Shown here: in pieces, positions 25,545-35,780 of the stretch
Numbering within the stretch: position 1 is the stretch's first letter
Layout of the letters: each line of letters starts with the position of its first letter
The notes under the pieces: generated by a model
What the model was told of the DNA's origin: nothing
Seen by the model: only the letters and a program-made list of their open reading frames with translations
The model's database searches: none
Assembly (NCBI RefSeq): GCF_036324505.1
Contig: NC_086355.1
Coordinates: 26,594,518 to 26,658,517 of the forward strand
DNA length: 64,000 bases
Reading direction: 5' to 3'
Source of the DNA: Eleginops maclovinus
Lineage: Eukaryota; Chordata; Actinopteri; Perciformes; Eleginopidae
Made by a program: the position numbers and the translations under genes

Positions 25545-27149
25545 CAGTGGGGCAAAAAAGTATTTAGTCAGCCACCAATTGTGCAAGTTCTCCCATTTAA
25601 AAAGATGAGAGAGGCCTGTAAGTTTTATCATAGGTACACCTCAACTATGAGAGACAGAATGAGAAAAAGAAATCCAGAAAATCACATTGTCTGATTTTTA
25701 AAGAATTTATTTTCAAATTATTGTGGAAAATAAGTATTTGGTCAATAACAAAAGTTCATCTCAATACTTTGTTATATACCCTTTGTTGGCAATGACAGAG
25801 GTCAAACGTTTTCTGTAAGTCTTCACAAGGTTTTCACACACTGTTGCTGGTATTTTGGCCCATTCCTCCATGCAGATCTCCTCTAAAGCAGTGATGTTTT
25901 GGGGCTGTCGCTGGGCAACACGGACTTTCAACTACCTCCAAAGATTTTCTATGGGGTTGAGATCTGGAGACTGGCTAGGCCACTCCAGGACCTTGAAATG
26001 CTTCTTACGAAGCCACTCCTTCGTTGCCCTGGCGGTGTGTTTGGGATCATTGTCATGCTGAAAGACCCAGCCACGCTTCATCTTCAGTGCCCTTGCTGAT
26101 GGAAGGAGGTTTTCACTCAAAATCTCACGATACATGGCCCGATTCATTCTTTCATTTACACGGATCAGTCGTCCTGGTCCCTTTGCAGAAAAACAGCCCC
26201 AAAGCATGATGTTTCCACCCCCATGCTTCACAGTAGGTATGGTGTTCTTTGGATGCAACTCTGCATTCTTTCTCCTCCAAACACGACGAGTTGAGTTTTT
26301 ACCAAAAAGTTCTATTTTGGTTTCATCTGACCATATGACATTCTCCCAATCCTCTTCTGGATCATCCAAATGCCCTCTAGCAAACTTCAGACGGGCCTGG
26401 ACATGTACTGGCTTAAGCAGGGGGACACGTCTGGAACTGCAGGATTTAAGTCCCTGGCGGCGTAGTGTGTTACTGATGGTAGCCTCTGTTACTTTGGTCC
26501 CAGCTCTCTGCAGGTCATTCACTAGGTCCCCCCGTGTGGTTCTGGGATTTTTGCTCCCCGTTCTTGTGATCATTTTGACCCCACGGGGTGAGATCTTGTG
26601 TGGAGCCCCAGATCGAGGGAGATTAGCAGTGGTCGTGTATGTCTTCCATTTTCTAATAATTGCTCCCACAGTTGATTTCTTCACACCAAGCTGCTTACCT
26701 ATTGCAGATTCAGTTTTCCCAGCCTGGTGCAGGTCTACAATTTTGTCTCAGGTCTCCTTTGACAGCTCTTTGGTCTTGGCCATAGTGGAGTTTGGAGTAT
26801 GACTGTTTGAGGTTGTGGACAGGTGTCTTTTGTACTGATAACGAGTTCAAAAAGGTGCCATTAATACAGGTAACGAGAGGAGGACAGAGGAGCCTCTTAA
26901 AGAAGAAGTTACAGGTCTGTGAGAGCCAGAAATCTTGCTTGTTTGTAGGTGACCAAATACTTATTTTACCGAGGAATTTACCAATTAATTCATTAAAAAT
27001 CCTACAATGTGATTTCCTGGATTTTTTTTTCTCATTCTGTCTCTCATAGTTGAGGTATACCTATGATAAAAAATACAGGCCTCTCTCATCTTTTTAAATG
27101 GGAGAACTTGCACAATTGGTGGCTGACTAAATACTTTTTTGCCCCACTG
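25545..27149 (-). mobile_element. Tc1-like transposon, second family, inactive
   Basis: TA duplications (25543-25544 and 27150-27151) flank ends beginning CAGTGGGGCAAAAAAGTATT with the mirror-image right end. A well-known fish Tc1 family has these termini. 1605 bp, transposase on the minus strand. Confidence 0.93.
25761..26783 (-). pseudogene. Tc1 transposase with two nonsense codons
   Basis: Reading from MAKTKELSKET, codon 12 is TGA (26750-26748). The frame then stays open through [15 protein letters not shown], the [18 protein letters not shown] region, [16 protein letters not shown] [40 protein letters not shown] and LNPIENLWR. There a second stop, TAG, replaces the glutamate codon usual after ENLWR. 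The rest, to ITKY and TGA at 25763-25761, remains in frame. All three DDE acidic residues survive, so the only obvious lesions are the two premature stops. Confidence 0.9.
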
Positions 27150-27151
27150 TA

Positions 27152-28235
27152 CTTGCCTATAGTACTTGTGGGTATATGTTTATGTATGCATATAATATTC
27201 TACATTCGCAGTGATGGCGTGTGTAGCCTGCTACGCTAATATGTTAACGTAGTTATGTGCGTGCGGGTTACAACGTAGTTGTACTTATTATTTTCATGTT
27301 CTCTTTTGTTTCAGAACCACACACACAAAATCAAACACAAACCCCCTGTAACCATACGTCTGTTGCCCTTGGTGGCTTGAATATACATCAATACAAGTGG
27401 TTAAAACATCCTGTCGTCGTCTCCTTGCCTTCTCCAACGTACACCTCATACCCTGAACATCCTGGCCGTGAAGCAGTGTTCTGGCTGACACTCCAGAGTG
27501 TGTGCGATGACAAAACTTGAATAGCCCCTTTACTGTCCTACACATCCACTAACCCTCACCCACAGCATATATAAAAAAAAGCGAATTTGGCGCCATTATT
27601 TTCAAAAACCGCGCCAATACCACAACTGCAACTAGCAGAGTAAAGGCGAACGTAATGCTAGAAGCGGGAGAGGCAGACAAGGTGGATGAACTTCGTGAAA
27701 ATACAGAGAGCAGCGGAGATATTCATCTCCCTCACCCATGGCGATACAGTAGATAGGGAGATGTTCGCTATTATTGGCGCACAAAACCATTCATGACGAA
27801 TGCGAGGTGAACTTTTGGCTTTCAAGAATTCGCCATCAGCAAAGTCTCTAGAGTTTCAGGCTCAGACCGACACATAATTATTGTTAATTATTCGTTTAAA
27901 TTATTTTTATATTAAAATGACATACCTTTCCACAAGGTCTCCTTGATTTGGTTGCTTTTTTTTTTTTTTGCTGCTGGTGTTCGGACAGGTTTAACAACCT
28001 GTCAAAAGAACCATTCATTCTGTCTCTTAGCTCAAGTAATCTTCTTCTCATTTTGCCGCAAATTCGCGCCAACATCAGACACTTATATAGCCGCGCATTA
28101 AAAAAAACTCAGAGACCTTCCGGGGGTCAAACAGTTGCGCTCAACTTTCCCGTCAGTGTTATAACAATTACATTTTGGTCAGATTTACATTTTCATGTTT
28201 TATTGTAATTAATGTTACTTAGCCTTTCCGCAAAC
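27152..28235. other. No confident gene; one weak candidate exon
   Basis: On the minus strand, 28051-27926 starts with ATG, is open for about 41 codons (MRRRLLELRDRMNGSFDRLL..) and ends at a GTATGT donor. It could be a first exon of the HECT gene to the left. It contains a long A run, so the frame is uncertain. The remainder shows no recognisable coding. Confidence 0.3.
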
Positions 28236-29734
28236 TAGCACCTTATCGCGGTGGAGAGGTTTGTGTGCCCCGATGAACCTGGGGGCTGTGTTGTCTGGAA
28301 CCTTGTGTTCCTGGTAGGGTCTCCCATGGCAAATTGGTCTCAGGTAAGGGGCCAAAAGACCTCATGACAAACAAACTTGAAAGCGAGGATACCCGGCCCG
28401 GAGGAAACCCGGGGTCCCCTTCTGGAGCCAGGCCCAGAAGGAGGACTCGTCAGCGAGCGTCTGGTGGCCGGGCTTGCCACGGAGCCCGGCCGGGCACAGC
28501 CTGAAAAAGCAACGTGGGCAACACCTCCGCTTCTCCGTCCCGCGGGCCCACCACATACGGGAAACAACGATTGGGTCGGGTGCGCTGCCAGAAGGGTGGC
28601 AGTGAAAGCAGAGGGTCTCGACGGACCAGACTCAGGCGACAGAAGCTGGCTTTGGGGACTTAGAATGTCACCTCTCTGGGGGGGAAGGAGCCGGAGCTTG
28701 TGCGGGAGGTGGAGCGTTACCATTTGGATCTGGTGGGGCTCACCTCTACGCACAGCGTCGGCTCTGGAACCTTACTTCTTGATAGGGGTTGGACTCTATT
28801 CTTCTCCGGAGTTGCCCAAGGTGTGAGGTGCCAAGCGGGTGTGGGGATACTCACAAGCCCCCGGTTGAGTGCCGCTTTGTTGGAGTTTACCCCAGTGGAC
28901 GAGAGGGTCGCCTCCCTACGCCTGCGGGTCATGGGGGGGGAAACTCTGACAGTTGTGTGTGCTTATGCACCAAACAGCAGTTCAGAGTATTCAGCCTTCT
29001 TGGAGACCCTGAAAGAAGTCCTGTATGGGGCTCCTGAAGGGGACTCCTTAGTCTTGCTGGGAGACTTCAACGCACACGTGGGCAATGATGGAGACACTTG
29101 GAGGGGCGTGATTGGGCGGAACGACAAACACCATGTTCAAACATAAGGATGCTCATAAGTGTACGTGGTACCAGAGCACCCTAGGCAGAAGGTCTATGAT
29201 CGATTTTGTTATCGTATCATCGGACCTGAGGCCGCATGTTTTGGACACTTGGGTGAAGAGAGGGGCGGAGTTGTCAAATGATCACCATCTGGTGTTGAGT
29301 TGGGTCGAGTGGCGGGGGAAGCCTCTGGACAGACCTGGTAAGCCCAAACGTGTAGTGCGGGTGAACTGGGAACGTCTGGAGGAGTCCCAAATCTAGGAGG
29401 CCTTCAACTCACACCTCCGGCGGAGCTTTTCAGGCATCCCTGTGGAGGCTGGGGACATTGAACCAGAGTGGGCGGTGTTCAAAGCCTCCATTGCCGAAGC
29501 TGCGGCGGGGAGCTGTGGTCTCAAGGTTTTAGGTGCCTCAAGGGGCGGTAACCCTCGAACCTCCTGGGGGACACCGGTGATCAGGGAAGCCGTCCAACTG
29601 AAGAAGGAGGCCTTCCGGGATATGTTATCCCTGGGTACTCCTGACGAAGTTGCAAGGTATCGACGGGCCCGAAGGGCAGCAGCCTCAGCCGTGGCCGAGG
29701 CAAAGCAGCGGGTGTGGGAGAAGTTCGGAGATAC
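28236..29734 (+). pseudogene. Rex3/RTE LINE copy 2, 5' portion (leader + endonuclease)
   Basis: It begins with the leader shared with 6783-7926 and encodes, in shifting frames, [55 protein letters not shown], then after a deletion of about 70 bases [37 protein letters not shown] and DHHLVLSWVEWRG. An in-frame TAG follows at about 29394. The linker then runs AGDIEPEWAVFKASIAEAA to EAKQRVWEKFGDTM, where the BEL/Pao element interrupts. The element resumes at 38039 with exactly the next residues (EKDFRSAPKLFW). Confidence 0.9.
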
Positions 29735-29739
29735 CATGG
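29735..29739. other. Target-site duplication CATGG (left)
   Basis: CATGG is repeated at 38039-38043 on the far side of the BEL/Pao element and occurs once in the reconstructed LINE reading. Confidence 0.85.
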
Positions 29740-30379
29740 TGTTCTGTCCTCACCAGGCGCCCATTCACTTGACTAGACAGACAGCTAACAATAGAACGAT
29801 GGAATGACTTTCTGAGGCAGAAGTGGGTTTTGAACATTTACTCCATCCTTCAAGTTTACAGAATTCTTCCTTTTCTCCTTCGTAAACTAAATAAACAAAC
29901 AGAAATGTACATAAAAGTGTGTTTGCTTCATCCTTCTACATACATACACAGTGTAGCATAGAAATCACGTGAGGAAAATAACATACTAGTTAGCTTGCTC
30001 GCTCTACATGACTTGCAGAAGTTCTTCAGACATTCTATCTACACAAAAACGATTTATTGCCATTAATTTGACTACAAATTAACTTAAGATGCATAAAAGC
30101 ATAAATTGGTCCTTCATACACAAAATCATAAACATTGACTTACAAGCAAAGCCTTAACAAGGGCAAGAACGTCCTTCAAGGATGAGCATCTCTTCACCTT
30201 GGCATGTTCTGACTCAACTGAAGTAATGAACTTCCTACTCTAGCTAGATTTGACATCACCGGAAGTTACATCAGCTGAAGGTAAGTATCAAAATAAAAGG
30301 CAGGATTAATAATGAGTGTTTCCTCACTAGAAAGACACTAGGTGGCGCTAAAACCCCAAAAAATTCCAATGCCATGACA
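29740..30379 (-). repeat. 3' LTR of the BEL/Pao element
   Basis: In element sense it starts TGTCATGGCATTGGAATTTT and ends in GACAGAACA. It carries an extra 5 bases (ctact) relative to the other LTR near 30235-30245. Confidence 0.93.
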
Positions 30380-30470
30380 CTCCTCGCCTGGTATTGCGCG
30401 ATACCACTATAATTTTAAACTATATAAACACACCAATTACAGTCTCTAAGCACAGTCCTGTAACTCTCAG

Positions 30471-31513
30471 CAGTGGCGGTTCTTCCATTAGGCAAACCTC
30501 GGCAATTGCCTAGGGCCTCAACCAAATAGGGGCCCCCAAATCTGACCATCCCAGTCACAGTAAAGACACAAAAAACGAATGTTAATTTGTTACTTAAGTG
30601 AAGTAAAAAAACAAAACACATTTCTAATAAAAAAACAAGAAATATCAGCATAATACCGAATTAATGTCTAAATAATAATTGTCCAAGCACACATACCCCC
30701 CTCCATTACTGTGCATTGACTAGTCCATAATATGATGACGTAGCAATAATGACGTGCCTTCAAACCAAAGCAGCGGGAAGTAAACTGTATGCGACTCGGT
30801 AAAAATGAAGCGGAGCTACGAAAGTGGTTATTCTAAAAGAAAGAGAGCAAAAGAGAGCAAAAGAATTGCAGATACACTGCCAAAATTAACGTCCTTTGGC
30901 TTTTTTACATCTCCTGCTGCTACAGCATCCGCTGTAGTAGCTCCTGAACTTGCTAGTTCTACATGCTCAGCAGGTATTGATGAGGAACATGTTGAAGTGG
31001 AAGGAGAGGTGGCTATGGGTGCCGAAGGAGAAGAGGTGGCTATAGAAGCCGAAGCAGAGGAACAGGTGACTCTGGATGATGAAGACGAAGGTGATTTAGT
31101 GGTGAGTAGTGCTAGGCCATTTACCACCAGCAGTGGAGATAATTTAATAATAGGCGACGACCCTGCACATTGGCCAAAAAAGTTAACAGACAGAGAGCGT
31201 TGTTCAATAGTACAGAAAGGACCAGTGCAGATACGAGGAGATTTCCCCCAGAACACTCAGGGCAGACGATTCACAAACACTTACTACAACATGAACGTGA
31301 AGAATGGCGAAAAAATCCAGAGGTCCTGGCTCGTGTACAGCATGATGAAAGACCGCGCTGTTTGCTTCTGTTGTCGGCTGTTTGGCAATTGCAACAAGCA
31401 GCGGTTCAGCTCCGATGGCACAAACGATTGGAAAAATTTAGCAGCCATTTCAAGAATGAGGGCCCCATGTCTATATTTTGCCTAGGGCCCCAAAATGGCT
31501 AGATCCGCCCCTG
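30471..31513 (+). mobile_element. Mini-hAT element B inside the BEL/Pao element
   Basis: The 8-bp duplication ACTCTCAG (30463-30470 and 31514-31521) flanks ends CAGTGGCGGTTCTTCC and, on the right complement, CAGGGGCGGATCTAGCC. 1043 bp, keeping only a transposase N-terminal open frame. The pol stop codon of the host element lies within the duplicated bases, so pol length was not altered. Confidence 0.93.
30805..31485 (+). CDS. Truncated hAT transposase, TTF/ZMYM-type N-terminus (226 aa)
   Basis: The ATG frame starts with a basic stretch (KRSYESGYSKRKRAKESKRI), then a low-complexity acidic region (E/D/A-rich, about residues 55-100), then the TTF-type zinc-binding region: DDPAHWPKKLTDRERCSIVQ, KGPVQIRGDFPQN, RRFTNTYYNMNVKNGEKIQ, RSWLVYSMMKDRAVCFCCRL and GTNDWKNLAAISRM. 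Full-length relatives continue with the catalytic domain (DUF4371) and hAT dimerisation domain. Here the frame runs into the terminal repeat after SRMRAPCLYFA. It lacks catalytic residues. The similarity is to ZMYM1-like and '52 kDa repressor'-like hAT proteins. Confidence 0.75.
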   Translation: MKRSYESGYSKRKRAKESKRIADTLPKLTSFGFFTSPAATASAVVAPELASSTCSAGIDEEHVEVEGEVAMGAEGEEVAIEAEAEEQVTLDDEDEGDLVVSSARPFTTSSGDNLIIGDDPAHWPKKLTDRERCSIVQKGPVQIRGDFPQNTQGRRFTNTYYNMNVKNGEKIQRSWLVYSMMKDRAVCFCCRLFGNCNKQRFSSDGTNDWKNLAAISRMRAPCLYFA

Positions 31514-31517
31514 ACTC

Positions 31518-34500
31518 TCAGTTGTCGTGGGACATGAGAAGCACTGTTTCAGATATAGGCCTCTGGTAGGTCTTGGCTGCTCCGTTCTTGAAGATCTTTA
31601 CCTCGACCTTTCTGACCTTACCATCTTTGTCTGGGAAGGTGTTGTTGATGAGCCCCATTGGCCAGTCGTTGCGACTCACCTGCTGGTCTTTCAGCAGCAC
31701 CAAATCTCCAACTTGGAGGTTTGGACGGTTGGCCTGCCACTTTCCTCTGCTCTGAAGTGTCCCAAGATACTCCCTTCTCCATCTGTTCCAAAACACCTCT
31801 GCGAGGTGCCGCACCTGCCTCCATTGCTGCCTGTGCAGATCTTTTGCGTCAAAACCTCCTGGGGGAGGAAGAGGAGTGCAGACCTTTTGGGTGAGAAGCA
31901 TCGCTGGCGTGAGTAGGAAAGGTGAGTCTGGGTCTGTCGTGATAGGGGAAAGTGGTCTCGCGTTGATTATGGCTGTTACCTCTGCCATGAGAGTGGAAAG
32001 CACTTCATGTGTCAGCTGAACGTGGCTGGATTGGAGAAGCATTGCATCTAGGATGCGTCTGGATACCCCTATCATTCTCTCCCAGCTGCCTCCCATGTGA
32101 GAGGAATGAGGCGGGTTGAAGACCCACGTGCAACCTTCTTCTCCTAGGTACCTTCTGATGTCGGACAGGTTTGGGTCTGTCTGCAGGAACCCCAGCTCTC
32201 GACAAGCACCAACAAAATTGGTACCGCAGTCAGATCGAATCTGTTTGGCAGGTCCACGCAAGCTGATGAACCTCCGGAAGGCATTGATGAAACTGGAGGA
32301 GTCCATTGACTCTATCAGCTCAATGTGGATGGCGCGTGTACTAAGACACGTGAAAAGGACAGCCCACCGCTTGCTGTTCGTCTGGCCTCCCCTGGTGCGC
32401 CGTGTGACAACTGACCAAGGACCAAATACGTCCAGGCCCACAAAGGTAAAGGGTGGTTCCATGCTCAAGCGATCGGGTGGTAGGTCTGCCATCAACTGAG
32501 TGTTTGCTTGGCCTCTGAGTTTTCTGCAGGTGATGCAGTTGTGCAGGACGTGCTTGATCAGTCTTCTTGCTCCAATGATCCAATATCCAGCAGATCGCAC
32601 TGCTCCTTCTGTGAAAACTCGACCCTGGTGCATCACTCGCTGGTGATGGTGCTCTACGAGCAGTTTCGCAACGTGACCCCCTGGAAGAACAAGAGGATGT
32701 TTCTCTTTGAATTCTAGATCGCCATGTCTGAGCCGTCCTCCTATTCTCAATATTCCTTCGTCATCACAGTAGGGACTGAGTTTGTGCAGAGGACTATGTG
32801 TGGGGATGTCTTTTCCAGCGGCTATGCAGGTAAGTTCCTCCTTGAAGGCCTCTTTCTGCACACCTTTGATGATTATGTTTTCTGCTTTTGCCAGCTCTTC
32901 AACGCTGCGTGGCTGTTTGCAGTAATGCCATGAACGGCATGTCTGATCCTGTGCTTTGTTTTTGACGGATTGGACAATATGGACTAGCAAGCTCATGGCC
33001 CTGATCAGCTTCTTCCATGTAGAAAACCGCTCGAACCTCTGACATTCAAGCTTAGACCCTTCAGGGAGCAGGTGAGTGGCGGCTGCTCGTACCTCCGCAT
33101 CTGAATCAGGGTCAATGAGGTCGTAGGATTCTGTGTCTGGGTCTTTGCTGGCATGTGACAAGAATGCAGGCCCCTTGAGCCAGGCGCTGTCACTCAACAT
33201 GGCTGCAGACACAGACCGAGTGCCCATGTCGGCTGGGTTACAGGTTGTGGAGACATAGTGCCATTGCATAGGTTCTGACGATCTTCTGATACGTTGCACC
33301 CTGTTGCCAACATATACGTAGAACCTCCTGGTCTGGTTACTAATGTATCCGAGGACTACACGACTGTCTCTGTAGAATTCAACAGCATTCAGATCGATGT
33401 CCAATTCACTGGCGATGACCTCTGCGATTTCCACGGCTAGAACAGCAGCTCCCAGTTCCAATCTGGGGACGATGTGCACAGACTGTGGAGCTAGTTTGGC
33501 TTTGCCCAGCACAAATCCGACATGAGGCTTCTCCTCTGCGTCAATGACTTTGAGATAGGCGACAGCTGCAATAGCTTTCACTGAAGCGTCTGAAAATACA
33601 TGTAGCTCTTTCCTTGTTGCCGATGAAACTGTGGTAGCAGCATAAGGTCTTTGAATCTGTAACTGCTGAAGATCGCTGAGAGAATCTCTCCATGTGTTCC
33701 ATTCAGCTTCCCTGTCTGCAGGAAGGTGAGAGTCCCAATCCAAAGCCTTGCTTGAAAGCTCTCTCAGCAGCATCTTTCCCTGGATTGTGACTGGCGCAGC
33801 AAACCCCAGTGGATCGAATAGTCCGTTGATGGTGGCTAGGACTCCTCTCCGTGTGTAAGGTTTCACTGTGTCGGTCACTTGGAAGGTAAAAGTGTCTTTG
33901 GTTAAGTCCCATCTCAGGCCTAGGCTCCGCTGAATAGGTCTAGCATCAGCATCTAGGTTAAGCTCTTTGAGCCCTTTGGCGCGGTCGTCGACAGGAAATG
34001 CTTCCATGACTTCCTTGCTGTTGGATGCCACTTTGTGGAGACGGATGTTGGATATGGCAAGCATCTTCTGTGTCCTTTTCAGTAGATCAATGGCTTCGCT
34101 GGCTGTGGGTCGTGACAGAAGTCCATCATCCACATAGAACTCCCTCTCAATGAAGCTGCGTGCATCTGAGCCAAATTCCTCCTCGCCGTGAGCTGCAGCG
34201 CGCCGAAGTCCATATATGGCAACTGAAGGAGAAGGGCTGTTGCCGAATACATGAACCTTCATGCGATACTCACAGAGGTCTTTGGCGGGATCATTTTGTT
34301 CGTGCCAGAAGAACCGCAGGAAATCTCGATGGTCTTCCCTGACAACGCAGCTGTGAAACATTTGTTCTATATCCACAGTCACTGCAATGGCTTCACGTCT
34401 GAACCGCAACAAAACGCCGACCAAGCTGTTGTTCAGGTCGGGTCCAGACAGCAGGACATCATTGAGTGATACGCCATGGCTCTTCGCACTTGAGTCAAAG

Positions 34501-35780
34501 ACCACCCTGATTTGGCCAGGTTTCTGCGGGTGGTAAACCCCGAAGATGGGTAAATACCAGCACTCTTTCCCAGCTGGGAGAGGAGGAACCTGCTCAGCGT
34601 GGTCACGATCAAAAATGTTCTGCATGAAGGTGACGAAGTGCTTCTTCATTTCAGGTCTTTTCTCCAGAGTGCGTTGGACAGAAGTCAGCCGCGTGAGTGC
34701 CTGGTCACGACTCTGAGGTAGGCGTTCGCGAGGTGTTATGAATGGCAGTGGGGCAACCCAGCTGTTCGCATTGTCCATGAACATCTCTTTATCTATGAGC
34801 TCTAGGAACAGTCTGTCTTCCACAGAAAGTCCTATCTTGTTGTCATCTTTGGTTGTCTCAAAGATTGTGCTTCCTAGTGTGCATTCAAACGATCTGTGAA
34901 TGTCTGGAACGGCTGTCTGTTCAGACAGAGACCCAAACTTCTCCTTGACATGAAGCCTGTTAGGACAGGGGCTGAAGAAGGAAGGGCGTTTGTTCTCTAG
35001 GATGTTGGTGCGGTAAGTTTGAATAGCTGCAGGCCTATGAGTGCTCCCTAAGCAGACGTCACCTACGATGACCCATCCCAGGTCCACTCTCTGCGCATAT
35101 GGAGCATCATGTGGACCATTCCGCTGCTCTCTCACTTTGTGGACTCTGAGTATGTCGCGACCCAGCAACAGGAGGATCTTGGCTTCAGGATCCAGTGGTG
35201 GGATGGAGTGAGCTATGGGCTTGAGGTGAGGGTGGTATAAAGCCGCTTCAGGAGTTGGGATCTCTGCACGGTCGCTTGGAATGTTGTTGCATTCTATTAG
35301 CTTGGGCAAGGTGAGCGTTGTAGTTCCATCTAGTGACTGCACAATGAATCCTGTGGCTCTTCTACCCGTCATCTCTGCTGTCCCAGCGCATGTACGCAGT
35401 GTGAAGGGCGAGTCTGATCCCTTGATGTTGTACATGTCAAAGAAGTCGGGTCTTGCAAGAGACCGGTTACTTTGGTCGTCTAGAACCGCATAAGCTCTTG
35501 TCACTCTCTCTGGGTGTGCTTCAGGAAAGACCTTAACTAAGCAGATCTTGGAGCAGGACCGTGCACTTTGACCCTCTCCACACACCTCAGTACAGCTTGA
35601 GTCGACAGTTGGTGGCGGTGTTTCTTCTGCGCTCTCCCCGCCATGCACAGGTAGTGCCTGGTGGCGGTCCAGGATGGAGAGCTGTGACGTGCCTCTCACT
35701 ATCACATTCTTTACACTTAATGACTGCAGTGCACTCTTTGGCCATGTGACTTGTTGATGAGCAGCATCTAAAACAGACAC
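31518..35780 (-). CDS. BEL/Pao pol polyprotein, long open frame (about 1420 aa)
   Basis: The order is typical of Pao pol. A retropepsin-like segment comes first (AYAVLDDQSNRSLARPDFFD, about residues 95-115, then LLLLGRDIL). Reverse transcriptase follows (CWYLPIFGVYHPQKPG; VTVDIEQMFH; YVDD at about residue 549). RNase H has HVFSDAS at about 728. The integrase zinc finger has HHHQRVMHQG and CITCRKL (about 1043-1085). The integrase core includes FVGLDVFGPW, IRSDCGTNF and a glutamate in MGGSWERMIG. A C-terminal domain (GDLVLLKDQQVSRNDWP) ends before TGA. No stop interrupts it. The frame begins without an ATG because it is joined to gag by a frameshift. It would act in a cytoplasmic virus-like particle and integrate cDNA in the nucleus. 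Confidence 0.93.
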   Translation of the reverse strand: MSVLDAAHQQVTWPKSALQSLSVKNVIVRGTSQLSILDRHQALPVHGGESAEETPPPTVDSSCTEVCGEGQSARSCSKICLVKVFPEAHPERVTRAYAVLDDQSNRSLARPDFFDMYNIKGSDSPFTLRTCAGTAEMTGRRATGFIVQSLDGTTTLTLPKLIECNNIPSDRAEIPTPEAALYHPHLKPIAHSIPPLDPEAKILLLLGRDILRVHKVREQRNGPHDAPYAQRVDLGWVIVGDVCLGSTHRPAAIQTYRTNILENKRPSFFSPCPNRLHVKEKFGSLSEQTAVPDIHRSFECTLGSTIFETTKDDNKIGLSVEDRLFLELIDKEMFMDNANSWVAPLPFITPRERLPQSRDQALTRLTSVQRTLEKRPEMKKHFVTFMQNIFDRDHAEQVPPLPAGKECWYLPIFGVYHPQKPGQIRVVFDSSAKSHGVSLNDVLLSGPDLNNSLVGVLLRFRREAIAVTVDIEQMFHSCVVREDHRDFLRFFWHEQNDPAKDLCEYRMKVHVFGNSPSPSVAIYGLRRAAAHGEEEFGSDARSFIEREFYVDDGLLSRPTASEAIDLLKRTQKMLAISNIRLHKVASNSKEVMEAFPVDDRAKGLKELNLDADARPIQRSLGLRWDLTKDTFTFQVTDTVKPYTRRGVLATINGLFDPLGFAAPVTIQGKMLLRELSSKALDWDSHLPADREAEWNTWRDSLSDLQQLQIQRPYAATTVSSATRKELHVFSDASVKAIAAVAYLKVIDAEEKPHVGFVLGKAKLAPQSVHIVPRLELGAAVLAVEIAEVIASELDIDLNAVEFYRDSRVVLGYISNQTRRFYVYVGNRVQRIRRSSEPMQWHYVSTTCNPADMGTRSVSAAMLSDSAWLKGPAFLSHASKDPDTESYDLIDPDSDAEVRAAATHLLPEGSKLECQRFERFSTWKKLIRAMSLLVHIVQSVKNKAQDQTCRSWHYCKQPRSVEELAKAENIIIKGVQKEAFKEELTCIAAGKDIPTHSPLHKLSPYCDDEGILRIGGRLRHGDLEFKEKHPLVLPGGHVAKLLVEHHHQRVMHQGRVFTEGAVRSAGYWIIGARRLIKHVLHNCITCRKLRGQANTQLMADLPPDRLSMEPPFTFVGLDVFGPWSVVTRRTRGGQTNSKRWAVLFTCLSTRAIHIELIESMDSSSFINAFRRFISLRGPAKQIRSDCGTNFVGACRELGFLQTDPNLSDIRRYLGEEGCTWVFNPPHSSHMGGSWERMIGVSRRILDAMLLQSSHVQLTHEVLSTLMAEVTAIINARPLSPITTDPDSPFLLTPAMLLTQKVCTPLPPPGGFDAKDLHRQQWRQVRHLAEVFWNRWRREYLGTLQSRGKWQANRPNLQVGDLVLLKDQQVSRNDWPMGLINNTFPDKDGKVRKVEVKIFKNGAAKTYQRPISETVLLMSHDN

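Noticed and set aside
26134..26802. 222-codon plus-strand open frame
   Set aside because: It is the antisense shadow of the Tc1 transposase reading on the minus strand and has no domain of its own.
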